Translations under genes and position numbers: made by a program | Origin: an uncultured Clostridia bacterium | GTDB lineage: Bacteria > Bacillota > Clostridia > Oscillospirales > Acutalibacteraceae | Reading direction: 5' to 3' | Assembly: GCA_937876205.1 (NCBI GenBank) | Contig: CALEII010000046.1 | Coordinates: 1-64,000, forward strand | DNA: 64,000 nucleotides | In this document: positions 31,929 through 40,504 of the stretch, in pieces | Layout of the letters: each line of letters begins with the position of its first letter | Numbering within the stretch: the stretch's first letter is position 1 | The notes under the pieces: model-generated | What the model was told of the DNA's origin: nothing | Seen by the model: only the letters and a program-made list of their open reading frames with translations | Databases searched by the model: none

Positions 31929-32999
31929 ATGAACATTGACCGCCTTATGTCGGTTATGCCTGAGAATATTGATGCGGCACTCATTATCACCCCCTGCAAC
32001 AGACGGTATTTTACTTCCTTTGATGCGTCAGACGGTTTTCTGCTTGTCACTCGCAAGGGGAGTATTTTTTATACCGACAGCCGATATATAGAGGCGGCAA
32101 AAAAACAGATAAAGTGCTGTGATGTTGCAGAGGGTAAGCAGATTTTTGCCCGGATGAAGGAGTACCTTGCTGAAAGAGGCGTGAAAACCGTTGCGGTTGA
32201 GGCAAGCGGTATGTCTCTTGCCGAGTTTTCAAGGCTTCAGAAAAATGAGCATATGAGCTGTTTTGAATTTATTTCAGACAATTCTCTTGACAGTGCAATA
32301 AATGTATTCAGAAGTGTGAAAAATAAAGAAGAAAAGGGAAAAATACTGAAGGCGCAGAAAATTGCCGAGGATGCTTTTCTTCATATACTCAGTTTCATAA
32401 AAAAAGGCAGAACCGAGAAGGAAATTCAGTTGGAGCTTGATTTTTTTATGCTTAAAAACGGTGCTGAGGCGCTGTCATTTGATACGATTGCAGTCAGCGG
32501 TAAGAATTCTTCAATGCCTCACGGTGTGCCCACAGACAAAATAATTGAAGACGGTGATTTTATAACAATGGACTTCGGTGCCGTTGTTGAGGGCTATCAC
32601 AGCGATATGACAAGAACCGTTGCCGTGGGGTATGTGACCGATGAGCAGAGATTTGTTTATGATACGGTGCTTCAAGCCCAGTGTGCGGCACTTGAAATGA
32701 TAAAAGCAGGCGTTGCTTGTGCCGATGCAGACAAGGCGGCAAGAGATGTGATTGCAAATGCGGGCTTCGGTGATTGTTTCGGTCACGGAACGGGACACGG
32801 CGTGGGTGTTGAAATTCACGAAATGCCCAATCTCTCACCGAGAAGCACAACGACCCTTGAAAAAGGCAACATTGTAACCATTGAACCGGGTATATATCTG
32901 CCCGAAAAATTCGGCGTCAGAATTGAAGATATGGTGTATGTGACCGGAAACGGGTGTGAAAACCTTACAAAATCGCAAAAAACATTGATTGTTCTTTGA
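31929..32999 (+). CDS. pepP: Xaa-Pro aminopeptidase (M24)
   Basis: 356 residues. The creatinase-like N-terminal domain is followed by the M24 pita-bread fold with metal ligands in MDFGAVVEGYHSDMTRT, HGTGHGVG, HEMPN, EPGIY and RIED. It removes N-terminal residues next to proline. ATG 31929 is preferred, as GAGGTG lies 6 bases before; ATG 31926 and GTG 31920 are possible. It precedes efp in the common M24 peptidase-efp arrangement. Confidence 0.92.
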   Translation: MNIDRLMSVMPENIDAALIITPCNRRYFTSFDASDGFLLVTRKGSIFYTDSRYIEAAKKQIKCCDVAEGKQIFARMKEYLAERGVKTVAVEASGMSLAEFSRLQKNEHMSCFEFISDNSLDSAINVFRSVKNKEEKGKILKAQKIAEDAFLHILSFIKKGRTEKEIQLELDFFMLKNGAEALSFDTIAVSGKNSSMPHGVPTDKIIEDGDFITMDFGAVVEGYHSDMTRTVAVGYVTDEQRFVYDTVLQAQCAALEMIKAGVACADADKAARDVIANAGFGDCFGHGTGHGVGVEIHEMPNLSPRSTTTLEKGNIVTIEPGIYLPEKFGVRIEDMVYVTGNGCENLTKSQKTLIVL

Positions 33000-33015
33000 T
33001 TTTTGTGAAAAACAC

Positions 33016-33044
33016 TTGAAAAACAGTGCAAAATATATTATTAT
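33016..33044 (+). promoter_or_regulatory. promoter of efp
   Basis: TTGAAA at 33016-33021 and TATTAT at 33039-33044, spacing 17, 36 bases before the efp ATG. Confidence 0.6.
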
Positions 33045-33080
33045 TTAAAAGTAAAGTTATTTATAACGGAGGAAAAAATT

Positions 33081-33638
33081 ATGGTTTCAGCAGGCGATTT
33101 CAGAAACGGCGTAACATTTGAAGAAGACGGCAACGTACTTCAGGTTGTTGAATTCCAGCATGTTAAACCCGGTAAGGGCGCTGCTTTCGTTCGTACAAAG
33201 ACAAAGAATGTTCTCACAGGTGCGGTTATTGAAAAGAGTTACAACCCCTCTGCAAAATTCCCCACTGCATTCATTGAGAGAAAAGAAATGGAATATTCAT
33301 ACGAAGACGGTGGTCTCTACTACTTTATGGACCCCGAAACATACGATATGGTTCCCATCAACGGCTCAGATCTCAGTGACAACTTCAAGTTCGTAAAAGA
33401 AAATGAAGTTTGCCGTATCCTTTCATACAAAGGTAAGGTTTTCGGCGTTGAACCCCCCAACTTCGTAACACTTCAGGTTACTAAGACTGACCCCGGCTTT
33501 AAGGGTGATACAGCTACAAACACACTCAAGCCCGCTACACTTGAAACAGGTGCAGAAATCAAGGTTCCCCTTTTCATTGACGAGGGTGAAATGATTCAGG
33601 TTGATACCCGTACAGGTGAATATATGTCAAGAGCCTGA
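33081..33638 (+). CDS. efp: elongation factor P
   Basis: 185 residues with three beta domains. MVSAGDFRNGVTFEEDG opens the KOW-like domain; the loop KPGKGAAFV carries the lysine that reaches the peptidyl-transferase centre; the OB domains end with VDTRTGEYMSRA. EF-P rescues ribosomes stalled at proline runs. GGAGGA lies before the ATG. Confidence 0.97.
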   Translation: MVSAGDFRNGVTFEEDGNVLQVVEFQHVKPGKGAAFVRTKTKNVLTGAVIEKSYNPSAKFPTAFIERKEMEYSYEDGGLYYFMDPETYDMVPINGSDLSDNFKFVKENEVCRILSYKGKVFGVEPPNFVTLQVTKTDPGFKGDTATNTLKPATLETGAEIKVPLFIDEGEMIQVDTRTGEYMSRA

Positions 33639-33703
33639 GCATAATTCAGGATTTTCTGCATATAGAATTAACGGCGCAAATATTTTTATACGGAGGTTGG
33701 ATT

Positions 33704-34183
33704 ATGATGACTTTAACAGAAAAGGCAGCATACATCAAAGGTCTTGTGGATGGTCTCGAACTCGACGAATCAACAAAGGAAGCAAAGATCATCAAAGCTC
33801 TTGTTGATATTGTTGATGATATAACACTCAGCCTTGCTGACGCAGAAGACGATATCGCTGTTCTTGCAGATGAAATCGATGAAATTGAAGAGCATCTCAA
33901 TGCAGTTGATGTTGACCTCTCAGAGGTTGAAGACATCCTTTACGAAGAGTATGAGGATGACGACGATTTTGATGATGACTTTGATTGCGATTTTGATTGT
34001 GACAGCTGTGAAGGCTGTGACGATTATGATGATGCTTTCGAGTATGAAGTTGAATGTCCCGATTGCGGCGAAGTTTTCTGCTTCGATGAGTCGGTTTTTG
34101 AAGATGATGAGCCTCTCACATGCCCCAACTGCGGTATGGTGATTGATGAAATCGAAATCGAAGACGAAGAAGACGAAGATTGA
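33704..34183 (+). CDS. CD1247-domain, acidic zinc-ribbon protein
   Basis: 159 residues. Residues 1-75 form a helical CD1247-type domain (EKAAYIKGLVDGLELDES), then an Asp/Glu-rich stretch at 78-110, then cysteine pairs CPDCGEVFCFD and CPNCGMVI that look like a zinc ribbon. Very acidic. The family is Clostridia-specific and without a known role; the ribbon suggests contact with RNA polymerase or ribosome. It often follows efp, as here (65-base gap). Confidence 0.82.
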   Translation: MMTLTEKAAYIKGLVDGLELDESTKEAKIIKALVDIVDDITLSLADAEDDIAVLADEIDEIEEHLNAVDVDLSEVEDILYEEYEDDDDFDDDFDCDFDCDSCEGCDDYDDAFEYEVECPDCGEVFCFDESVFEDDEPLTCPNCGMVIDEIEIEDEEDED

Positions 34184-34311
34184 TATAATCAGGGAGGAGC
34201 TTAATGCATCCTCCTTTTTTATATTTGATATTTTTCTTTATTGTAAAAATAATTCGCAAATATTGTGATATTATCATTATATAGTATAAATATGAATGTG
34301 AGGTTATGGTT

Positions 34312-34476
34312 ATGAATGGCAATCCCGGTAACACAGTTCTTGATCCTGCTCCCGAGGTGAACTATACACTCGGTTCTCTTTTTGCATTTTTTGTAAGCTT
34401 CTTTTCTTACATAAGAAATTTCTTTGCAGGTTTCAATTCAATCGGCAAGGCTCCTGAAGACGGCGCAGCAGAATAA
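34312..34476 (+). CDS. 54-residue hydrophobic micro-protein
   Basis: ATG 34312 with GAGG 8 bases upstream, terminator at 34489-34514. Residues 20-42 are aromatic and hydrophobic (LGSLFAFFVSFFSYIRNFFA), the ends are polar and Asp/Glu-rich (KAPEDGAAE). It would make a single Phe-rich membrane helix or membrane-surface segment. It converges on the 37-residue peptide gene on the other strand. No family recognised. Confidence 0.55.
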   Translation: MNGNPGNTVLDPAPEVNYTLGSLFAFFVSFFSYIRNFFAGFNSIGKAPEDGAAE

Positions 34477-34485
34477 AAAGAAAAA

Positions 34486-34514
34486 ACAAAAAGCATCCCG
34501 AGAGGGATGCTTTT
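34486..34514. terminator. bidirectional terminator between two micro-protein genes
   Basis: AAAAGCATCCC and GGGATGCTTTT pair perfectly around a GAGA loop. It serves the convergent small genes on both strands, which supports both being transcribed. Confidence 0.85.
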
Positions 34515-34535
34515 ACGTTTCTCTTAGTGATTAAA

Positions 34536-34649
34536 TTAGAAGTTGAAGAGGCCTGTAAGGTCACCAAGCATATCACCAAGACCGAGCTTCTCAAGAAGGC
34601 CCTTGATAACTTCGATAAGCTTTTTAAGGAGTTCCATGATCTTTTCCAT
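34536..34649 (-). CDS. 37-residue amphipathic peptide
   Basis: Minus-strand gene with ribosome site AAAGGA 10 bases before ATG 34649 and the terminator at 34486-34514 after it. The product starts MEKIMELLKKLIEVIKGL and ends GDLTGLFNF. The helix is strongly amphipathic. Position by position it resembles the 34-residue peptide at 13579 (M-E-x-I, then paired hydrophobics with Lys at matching places, Leu-Gly near residue 22). Possibly a family of small membrane-active or membrane-binding peptides. Confidence 0.62.
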   Translation of the reverse strand: MEKIMELLKKLIEVIKGLLEKLGLGDMLGDLTGLFNF

Positions 34650-34769
34650 TTTATAACCATCCTTTCTGTATCTGCCTAGTCGACAGATTTGCTGATGTGT
34701 ATATTAAACCACAGATTTTGTATATGTGTATGTTAATTTTGTAAACAATAGGTAAACAAAAAGTTTGTT

Positions 34770-35456
34770 TTATGTTAAATTAAGGATGATTGCGATTATA
34801 AAAAGATGTAACGGATAGAAAATATAGAAAAACCATTTTGAGAACGCAGAATTATCGCCTTTTTTTCCGTTATAGATGAAAATGACAGGGATAAACAGAA
34901 GAAGACCTGCCTGCCAGAGCTGACTGTACCAGTTCTGATCGCTGATAATTGCAAAAACGGTATTGAGCAGGATGTGAATTGCCGTTATCAGCAGAAATGA
35001 AAGCACTGAATTTTTTTTATTGTTTCTCAGAATGTAAAAAGACAGAATCCACAGGGGCGCAATAATGCTCCACTCTGAGAAAAACGCTACTGCAAAAAGC
35101 AGAAGAATTATTGCTGATTTTGTCGGTTCAGTCTTGATTTCTTCGTAGACATACAATATCAGAAAACCGATGAACAGCGTAAAAATCATATTAAAACGAA
35201 AAGCATTTGCGCTGTTGGCAAGAGAATAAGGCAGTTGAGATATTACGGCAAAGATAAAAAGTCTTGTGCCGTATTTTGTTTTTGATGAGGTGTGAATAAA
35301 GCCCTCTGCCACAAAGTAACACATTATAGGTGCCGTAAGTCTGCCGATTACGCGCATCAGACACCCGATAGGTGTGCTGACAGGAATGAAAAATGCACTG
35401 ATGTGGTCTATAAGCATTGCAGCTGCTGCAATATACTTGAGAGTGTTTCTGCTCAT
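34770..35456 (-). CDS. TraX family membrane protein
   Basis: 228 residues with about seven hydrophobic segments. MSRNTLKYIAAAAMLIDHISAFF, RLTAPIMCYFVAEGF and LFIFAVISQLPY are TraX signatures. TraX acetylates pilin in the F plasmid; chromosomal copies in Firmicutes are thought to acetylate other surface molecules. No conjugation genes are near. The ATG overlaps the glycosylase stop by 4 bases. Confidence 0.82.
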   Translation of the reverse strand: MSRNTLKYIAAAAMLIDHISAFFIPVSTPIGCLMRVIGRLTAPIMCYFVAEGFIHTSSKTKYGTRLFIFAVISQLPYSLANSANAFRFNMIFTLFIGFLILYVYEEIKTEPTKSAIILLLFAVAFFSEWSIIAPLWILSFYILRNNKKNSVLSFLLITAIHILLNTVFAIISDQNWYSQLWQAGLLLFIPVIFIYNGKKGDNSAFSKWFFYIFYPLHLFIIAIILNLT

Positions 35457-36277
35457 AGGATATTACCGGTTCGCTGAAGGTGGAACATATACTGCTGTGC
35501 AATGCCCTCTATACCCTTTGTGCACACGGGCAGCCCGTCGGGATAAAGCCTGTCGCAGATTCTTCTGATATGTCTGTCAACAGGAAAAGCCTCAACATGA
35601 CCGAGCCCGAAAAGAATTGTGCAGTCAGCAACCTTTTTGCCGACGCCGTTAATCTGCATAAGCTCTTTTTCACATTCTTCTGTGCTTTTATAAAACAATG
35701 CCTCCAGATTTACGGTGCCGTCAGATACCTTTCTTGCGGCATCAAGAATGTAAGGCGCACGGTAGCCTGCTCTGATAACCTCAAGAGCTTCAGCATCAAG
35801 AGAGGCAATTTTCTCAGCAGACGGGAATGAAAAAGATGCACCCGTCTTTTCACCGTAATTTGTGCACAGACGGTCAATTATGCCTTTTATGCGTGTTATG
35901 TTGTTGCAGGCCGAGATGATAAAAGAGCAAAGTGCCTCCCAGGGCTCCTGCCTGAGAATTCTGATTGTGCCGTAGTTGTTTATTGCTTCTGCGAGATGTC
36001 TGTCTGCTGAAAGGGTATCAAGCACCTGAGCATAATCACGGTTAAAATCAAAGTAATCGAGAAAAACATCATTGAACTGATTTTCAGTTATTCCGTAAAA
36101 ACGCAGTCCGTTGTCTGTGGCTTCAACCGTTGTTTCAATTCCTCGCACAACACCTGACCAAGAAAGATCGGCATTCTGTTTCCACCTGAATGCCTGCCCG
36201 CAGTCAAGTGTTATATCAAGATTGACGGATTCTTTATTGTGGATTTCAATATAATTTTCGGCAGATTTAACAAACAA
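35453..36277 (-). CDS. 8-oxoguanine DNA glycosylase (OGG1-like)
   Basis: 274 residues. The N-terminal OGG domain (LDCGQAFRWKQ) and the HhH-GPD core are clear: LMQINGVGKKVADC with the catalytic Lys and AFPVDRHIRR with the catalytic Asp. It removes oxidised guanine and opens the strand. Start is TTG 36277 with GGGGTG upstream; a longer frame to 36424 has no site and no similarity. Overlaps traX by 4 bases. Confidence 0.88.
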   Translation of the reverse strand: MFVKSAENYIEIHNKESVNLDITLDCGQAFRWKQNADLSWSGVVRGIETTVEATDNGLRFYGITENQFNDVFLDYFDFNRDYAQVLDTLSADRHLAEAINNYGTIRILRQEPWEALCSFIISACNNITRIKGIIDRLCTNYGEKTGASFSFPSAEKIASLDAEALEVIRAGYRAPYILDAARKVSDGTVNLEALFYKSTEECEKELMQINGVGKKVADCTILFGLGHVEAFPVDRHIRRICDRLYPDGLPVCTKGIEGIAQQYMFHLQRTGNIL

Positions 36278-36716
36278 AATCGGCTCACCCCGCACTGAAA
36301 AATATAGTTCTGAAAAAGAATAAAAGCGACTTGTGTAATAGTCACAAAAAATGGTGTAAATTTTTGTATTTGTTTTACTCCAAAAAGTATAACGTGTAAA
36401 TTTGGTACAACTATTTGTATACAAAAAAAGTTGTCGAAAAAAGTTTTGAACATATAAAAATGGAAAAATTAAGGGTCAAAAGCCCTATTTTGCAATGAGT
36501 TGTAGACAGTTTGAACAGAGTTTTGAACATTTTTGAACAATATGAGCATTATACAAACAGTATAATTTCCTTGCTGGATACTTGTCAAAAAACTCCATAA
36601 TATAAGTTTGTAACAATTCACAATTGACAAAAATCAGATAGATTTTACTTGTCTGTATAAACTTTCTTTTTTGTGCAAAAATATAAAACAGAATGCTGAA
36701 GGGTGTGTATTATTTT
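36278..36716. other. gene-free regulatory stretch rich in short palindromes
   Basis: No gene is seen. The palindrome TTTGTATACAAA lies at 36414-36425, and ATTATAC/GTATAAT at 36548-36566 around 5 bases. TTTGAACA occurs four times between about 36440 and 36540. These could be operators for the glycosylase gene on one side or the small gene at 36717. No consensus sigma-A promoter is obvious. Confidence 0.4.
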
Positions 36717-36986
36717 ATGATAAAGGGCGTCAACAGACAAGTGGTTGAGGTAGCCGATACAGGCAGTGAATATTTTGAAAAGGCGTTGTTCTTTGTCAAT
36801 CCCAAATACTACGGGATGACAGACGGCAAGCTCAGGGAGAGAGCGCAGACGCTTGTCGGCTCTGCGGGTGCTCCGCCGAGAACAAAGGGGAAACAGAAGC
36901 GTAGTAAGATAAAAGTTGTGGCAGAAATTGCAGCCTCTGCGGCAGCAGGTGCACTGCTTACTCTGCTTACATCAAGCTTTTTCTGA
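36717..36986 (+). CDS. small conserved protein with C-terminal membrane helix
   Basis: 89 residues: MIKGVNRQVVEVADTGSEYF at the start, a basic middle (KGKQKRSKIK) and a C-terminal hydrophobic helix of about 22 residues. I recognise the opening as a pattern seen in Clostridia hypothetical proteins but know no function. A tail-anchored protein is likely. ATG 36717 is chosen, with weak AAGGGTG upstream; 36693 is possible. Confidence 0.65.
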   Translation: MIKGVNRQVVEVADTGSEYFEKALFFVNPKYYGMTDGKLRERAQTLVGSAGAPPRTKGKQKRSKIKVVAEIAASAAAGALLTLLTSSFF

Positions 36987-36992
36987 GCTTTG

Positions 36993-37436
36993 TTATCTCA
37001 ATTCTGCAAAAAAATCCGTAAGCAATTTTTTGCATTCATTTTCCATAAAACCTTCCTGAATTTCGGGACGGTGGTTGTAGGGCAGGCTGAACAGTCTGAC
37101 CACGGAGTCAACAGAGCCTGCTTTCAGGTCATAGGCTCCGTAAACCACCTTGCCGATTCTTGAGTTTATTATTGCCCCTGCGCACATGGGGCAAGGCTCA
37201 AGAGTTACATAAAGCGTACAGTCCTCAAGACGCCAGCTTTTAAGTGCATTGCATGCGTTGTGTATTGCCATTGTTTCGGCGTGGTATAATGCGTTTTTTT
37301 CTTTTTCACGCATATTTCTTCCTTCGGCAATAATTTCTCCGTCTCTGGCGATAACAGCTCCCACAGGGACCTCACCCTCTGCAGCTGCTTCTTTTGCCAG
37401 TTCAATTGCCCTTGTCATAAGCTCTCTGTGTGTCAT
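36993..37436 (-). CDS. tadA: tRNA-specific adenosine deaminase
   Basis: 147 residues with the deaminase zinc motifs HAETMAIHNA (HAE) and PCPMCAGAI (PCxxC). It makes inosine at position 34 of tRNA-Arg. ATG 37436 with AAAGGA upstream; a TTG frame 6 codons longer is less likely. Last of the run uxaC-cysK-recG-tadA, converging with the small gene at 36717. Confidence 0.93.
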   Translation of the reverse strand: MTHRELMTRAIELAKEAAAEGEVPVGAVIARDGEIIAEGRNMREKEKNALYHAETMAIHNACNALKSWRLEDCTLYVTLEPCPMCAGAIINSRIGKVVYGAYDLKAGSVDSVVRLFSLPYNHRPEIQEGFMENECKKLLTDFFAELR

Positions 37437-37451
37437 AATAGTCCTTTCAAG

Positions 37452-37480
37452 CAATAATTTATCTGAACGATAAATTATTG
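37452..37480. repeat. palindromic repeat, copy 1
   Basis: CAATAATTTATC and GATAAATTATTG, 12 perfect bases each side of a 5-base loop, in the gap between recG and tadA. The same palindrome recurs at 51764, 51921 and 56838. It may act as a weak terminator or mRNA stabiliser. Confidence 0.75.
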
Positions 37481-37481
37481 T

Positions 37482-39518
37482 TTAATTTATCCCCACATCT
37501 CCGAATTTGCCGAACATTTTCTCCATTGCGGAGCGAAGTTTTATGTGCTCGGGCAGACTCAGCTCAGGGTCGGCAAGTAATATATCCTCTGCCTGTTTCT
37601 GTGCTGCATAAAGAATCTTTGTGTCAGTCACAATGTTTGCAAGCCTTAATTCGGGCAGACCGTGCTGTCTTGAGCCGAGAAAATCACCGGGACCTCTCTG
37701 CTTAAGGTCCTCTTCTGCAATTACGAAACCGTCTGTTGTTCTGCACATAACATCAAGGCGTTTTTTGCTCTCTTCATTCTGTGCATCAGAAACGAGAACA
37801 CAGGTTGACTTGAACTGACCTCTGCCGATTCTTCCACGCAGCTGATGAAGCTGAGAAAGTCCGAAGCGCTCCGCATTTTCAATCATCATAACTGCTGCAT
37901 TCGGAACGTCTATGCCGACTTCAACAACAACTGTTGATACAAGAAGCTGAATGGTGCCCTCTGCGAATGCACGCATAACCTCGTCTTTCTGCTTTGGCTT
38001 CATTTTGCCGTGAAGCAGGCCCACATTGTATGCTGTGAACACCTTTTTCTGTAGGAATTCTGCATATTCCTGCGCCGGAATAAGGTCAGTATCACCCTCC
38101 TCAACGAGAGGGCATATGACATAACCCTGTCTGCCTTCATCAAGGTGTTTTTTTATGAATTTATAAAGTCTTTCGTGATAGTTGCTGCCTACGCAGTAGG
38201 TTTCAATGGGCTGTCTGCCGCGGGGGAGCTCGTCTATGATGGATATATCAAGATCACCGTAAATAATAAGTCCGAGCGTTCTTGGAATGGGAGTTGCAGA
38301 CATAACAAGCGTATGAGGATTAAGCCCTTTTTTTGCAAGTGCAGTTCTCTGATTTACACCGAAACGGTGCTGTTCGTCTGTGATGACAAAACCGAGCCGT
38401 TTGAACTGAACATCCTCGCTGATAATAGCGTGTGTGCCCACAACAAGGTCAACAGTGCCTTCTGCGAGACCTTGCTTGAGAAGTTTTTTCTGTGACGCTC
38501 TGACCGAGCCTGTAAGAAGTGCTATGTTTATTTTTCCGCCAAAAATCCGTGAAAGAGATTTGCAGTGCTGCTCTGCCAGAACCTCGGTAGGCACCATAAG
38601 GGCACACTGATAACCGTTTGCTACTGCGTTATATATAAGAGCTGCGGCAACAGTCGTTTTTCCTGAGCCGACGTCACCCTGAAGCAATCTGTTCATCGGT
38701 TTTGACTGCTTCATATCTTCAATACATTCATTTATACATCTTTTCTGCGCATTTGTGGGTTCATAGGGGAGCCCTGCATAGAATTCTTCTGTTCTGTCAT
38801 ATTCAATTCTGACGGAAGTTTTGCTTCTGCTTCTTTCACGCAGATAGAAAAGTCCCAGCTGCATACTGAGCAGCTCTTCAAAAATGAGTCTTCTCTCAGC
38901 GAGTCTGAGCATATTGTCATCTGCGGGGAAGTGCATATTCCGAAGTGCATCTTCAAGCCCCATCAGACGGTATTTTTTTATAAGATAATCGGGCAGTGTT
39001 TCTTCGATTGCGCCACGGAACGCTGAAAGAGCGTTGCTGACAACAGACTCAATCTTTTTTGTGGTAAGCTTCTCCGTCTGCCTGTAAATCGGGTGGATTT
39101 TTTCATTATCCGATGCTTTTACAAACCGTGGTGAAAGCATTTCTCTGCCTCCGATTAGAGTCTGGCTTATTTTACCGAAGAAGAGATATTCATTGTCCTC
39201 AAAAAGCTGATTTACAACATATTTGTTGTTGAAAAAGGTCAGCAAAAGAATGCCCTCGCCGTCTGTTGCCACAGCCTTGAAGAGCATTGTTCCGTTTCTT
39301 GTTCTTGTTCCCTCGGGAGCGTTGATGATTCTTGCCTTTATGCAGCAGTATTCACCGAACGGAGCAGACATAATCGGGATTATCTTGCTCCAGTCCTCAT
39401 AAGCACGGGGAAAATTGAATAAAAGGTCACCTATTGTAAAAATGCCGAGCTTGTTAAAAAGCCCGGCAACTACATCGCCTACACCTTTTACATATTTAAT
39501 GTCGGTCGAAAAGTCCAT
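37482..39518 (-). CDS. recG: ATP-dependent DNA helicase RecG
   Basis: 678 residues. Wedge/OB domain, then helicase motifs GDVGSGKTTV, DEQHRFGVNQ, SATPIPRTL and the late RGRIGRG. RecG reverses stalled replication forks and branch-migrates Holliday junctions. It starts 2 bases after cysK ends, so it is co-translated in the uxaC-cysK-recG run. It and Mfd in this window share the same translocase core. Confidence 0.97.
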   Translation of the reverse strand: MDFSTDIKYVKGVGDVVAGLFNKLGIFTIGDLLFNFPRAYEDWSKIIPIMSAPFGEYCCIKARIINAPEGTRTRNGTMLFKAVATDGEGILLLTFFNNKYVVNQLFEDNEYLFFGKISQTLIGGREMLSPRFVKASDNEKIHPIYRQTEKLTTKKIESVVSNALSAFRGAIEETLPDYLIKKYRLMGLEDALRNMHFPADDNMLRLAERRLIFEELLSMQLGLFYLRERSRSKTSVRIEYDRTEEFYAGLPYEPTNAQKRCINECIEDMKQSKPMNRLLQGDVGSGKTTVAAALIYNAVANGYQCALMVPTEVLAEQHCKSLSRIFGGKINIALLTGSVRASQKKLLKQGLAEGTVDLVVGTHAIISEDVQFKRLGFVITDEQHRFGVNQRTALAKKGLNPHTLVMSATPIPRTLGLIIYGDLDISIIDELPRGRQPIETYCVGSNYHERLYKFIKKHLDEGRQGYVICPLVEEGDTDLIPAQEYAEFLQKKVFTAYNVGLLHGKMKPKQKDEVMRAFAEGTIQLLVSTVVVEVGIDVPNAAVMMIENAERFGLSQLHQLRGRIGRGQFKSTCVLVSDAQNEESKKRLDVMCRTTDGFVIAEEDLKQRGPGDFLGSRQHGLPELRLANIVTDTKILYAAQKQAEDILLADPELSLPEHIKLRSAMEKMFGKFGDVGIN

Positions 39519-39520
39519 AA

Positions 39521-40489
39521 TCAGATATCAAATAAATCGGTTGAAAGGTATCTCTCTCCCGTGTCGGGAAGAAGTACCACAATGTTTTTGCCTGTGTTTT
39601 CGGGACGGTTTGCAATTACGGTTGCTGCGAAAAGTGCAGCGCCTGATGAAATACCCACAAGAAGTCCCTCTGTCTGTGCTGCTGTTCTTGCTGCGTTGTA
39701 TGCTTCCTGAGTTGATACATCAATAATTTCGTCAATAAGTGATGTGTCAAGCACAGGAGGAACAAAGTTTGCACCTATGCCCTGAAGACCGTGAGGTGCA
39801 GGCTCCTTGCCCTTGAGAACGGGAGAATCTGCAGGCTCAACAGCAACAATTTTTATTTTGTCGTTAAATGCCTTGAGAGTAGCGGCAACACCTGTAAGTG
39901 TTCCGCCCGTGCCGACACCTGCAACATAATAATCAATTCTGCCGTATGTGTCGTGAAGAATTTCCTGAGCAGTTGTTATCTTGTGAATGTTGGGATTTGC
40001 TTCATTCTCAAACTGCATCGGAATCCACGCATCTGTATATTGTGAAGCGAGCTCATTTGCCTTGTCAACAGCACCCTGCATTCCCTGTTCTTTTGACGTG
40101 AGAACAAGCTCGGCACCGAGGGCTCTGAGCATCTTCATTCTTTCCTGACTCATATTCTCAGGCATTGTGAGAATGAGCTTATAGCCCTTGATGACAGAGG
40201 CGAATGCCAGAGCAATACCTGTGTTGCCGCTTGTGGGCTCAATGATGACACTTCCTTCTTTAAGGAGTTCTTTTTTTTCTGCGTCTTCAATCATTGCAAT
40301 GCCGATTCTGTCTTTTGCAGAGCCCAGTGGGTTGAAATATTCAAGCTTTGCAAGAATATTTCCACCGACACCTGCCGCCTGAGCATAACGGCTCATTCTG
40401 AGCATAGGTGTTTTGCCCACAAGATCGAGAAGGCTTTCTGCTATATATTCCTTCGGTCTGAAGCCGAAGCCGTATGTGAATTCTGCCAT
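39521..40489 (-). CDS. cysK: cysteine synthase (O-acetylserine sulfhydrylase)
   Basis: 322 residues. PLP lysine in NPLGSAKDRIG, the substrate loop PTSGNTGIALA and phosphate loop GTGGTLTG mark CysK. It makes L-cysteine from O-acetylserine and sulfide. An N-terminal extension of about 15 residues (EFTYGFGFRPKEY) precedes the core. 15 bases follow uxaC. Confidence 0.93.
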   Translation of the reverse strand: MAEFTYGFGFRPKEYIAESLLDLVGKTPMLRMSRYAQAAGVGGNILAKLEYFNPLGSAKDRIGIAMIEDAEKKELLKEGSVIIEPTSGNTGIALAFASVIKGYKLILTMPENMSQERMKMLRALGAELVLTSKEQGMQGAVDKANELASQYTDAWIPMQFENEANPNIHKITTAQEILHDTYGRIDYYVAGVGTGGTLTGVAATLKAFNDKIKIVAVEPADSPVLKGKEPAPHGLQGIGANFVPPVLDTSLIDEIIDVSTQEAYNAARTAAQTEGLLVGISSGAALFAATVIANRPENTGKNIVVLLPDTGERYLSTDLFDI

Positions 40490-40504
40490 AATGTTTTCGT
40501 CACC

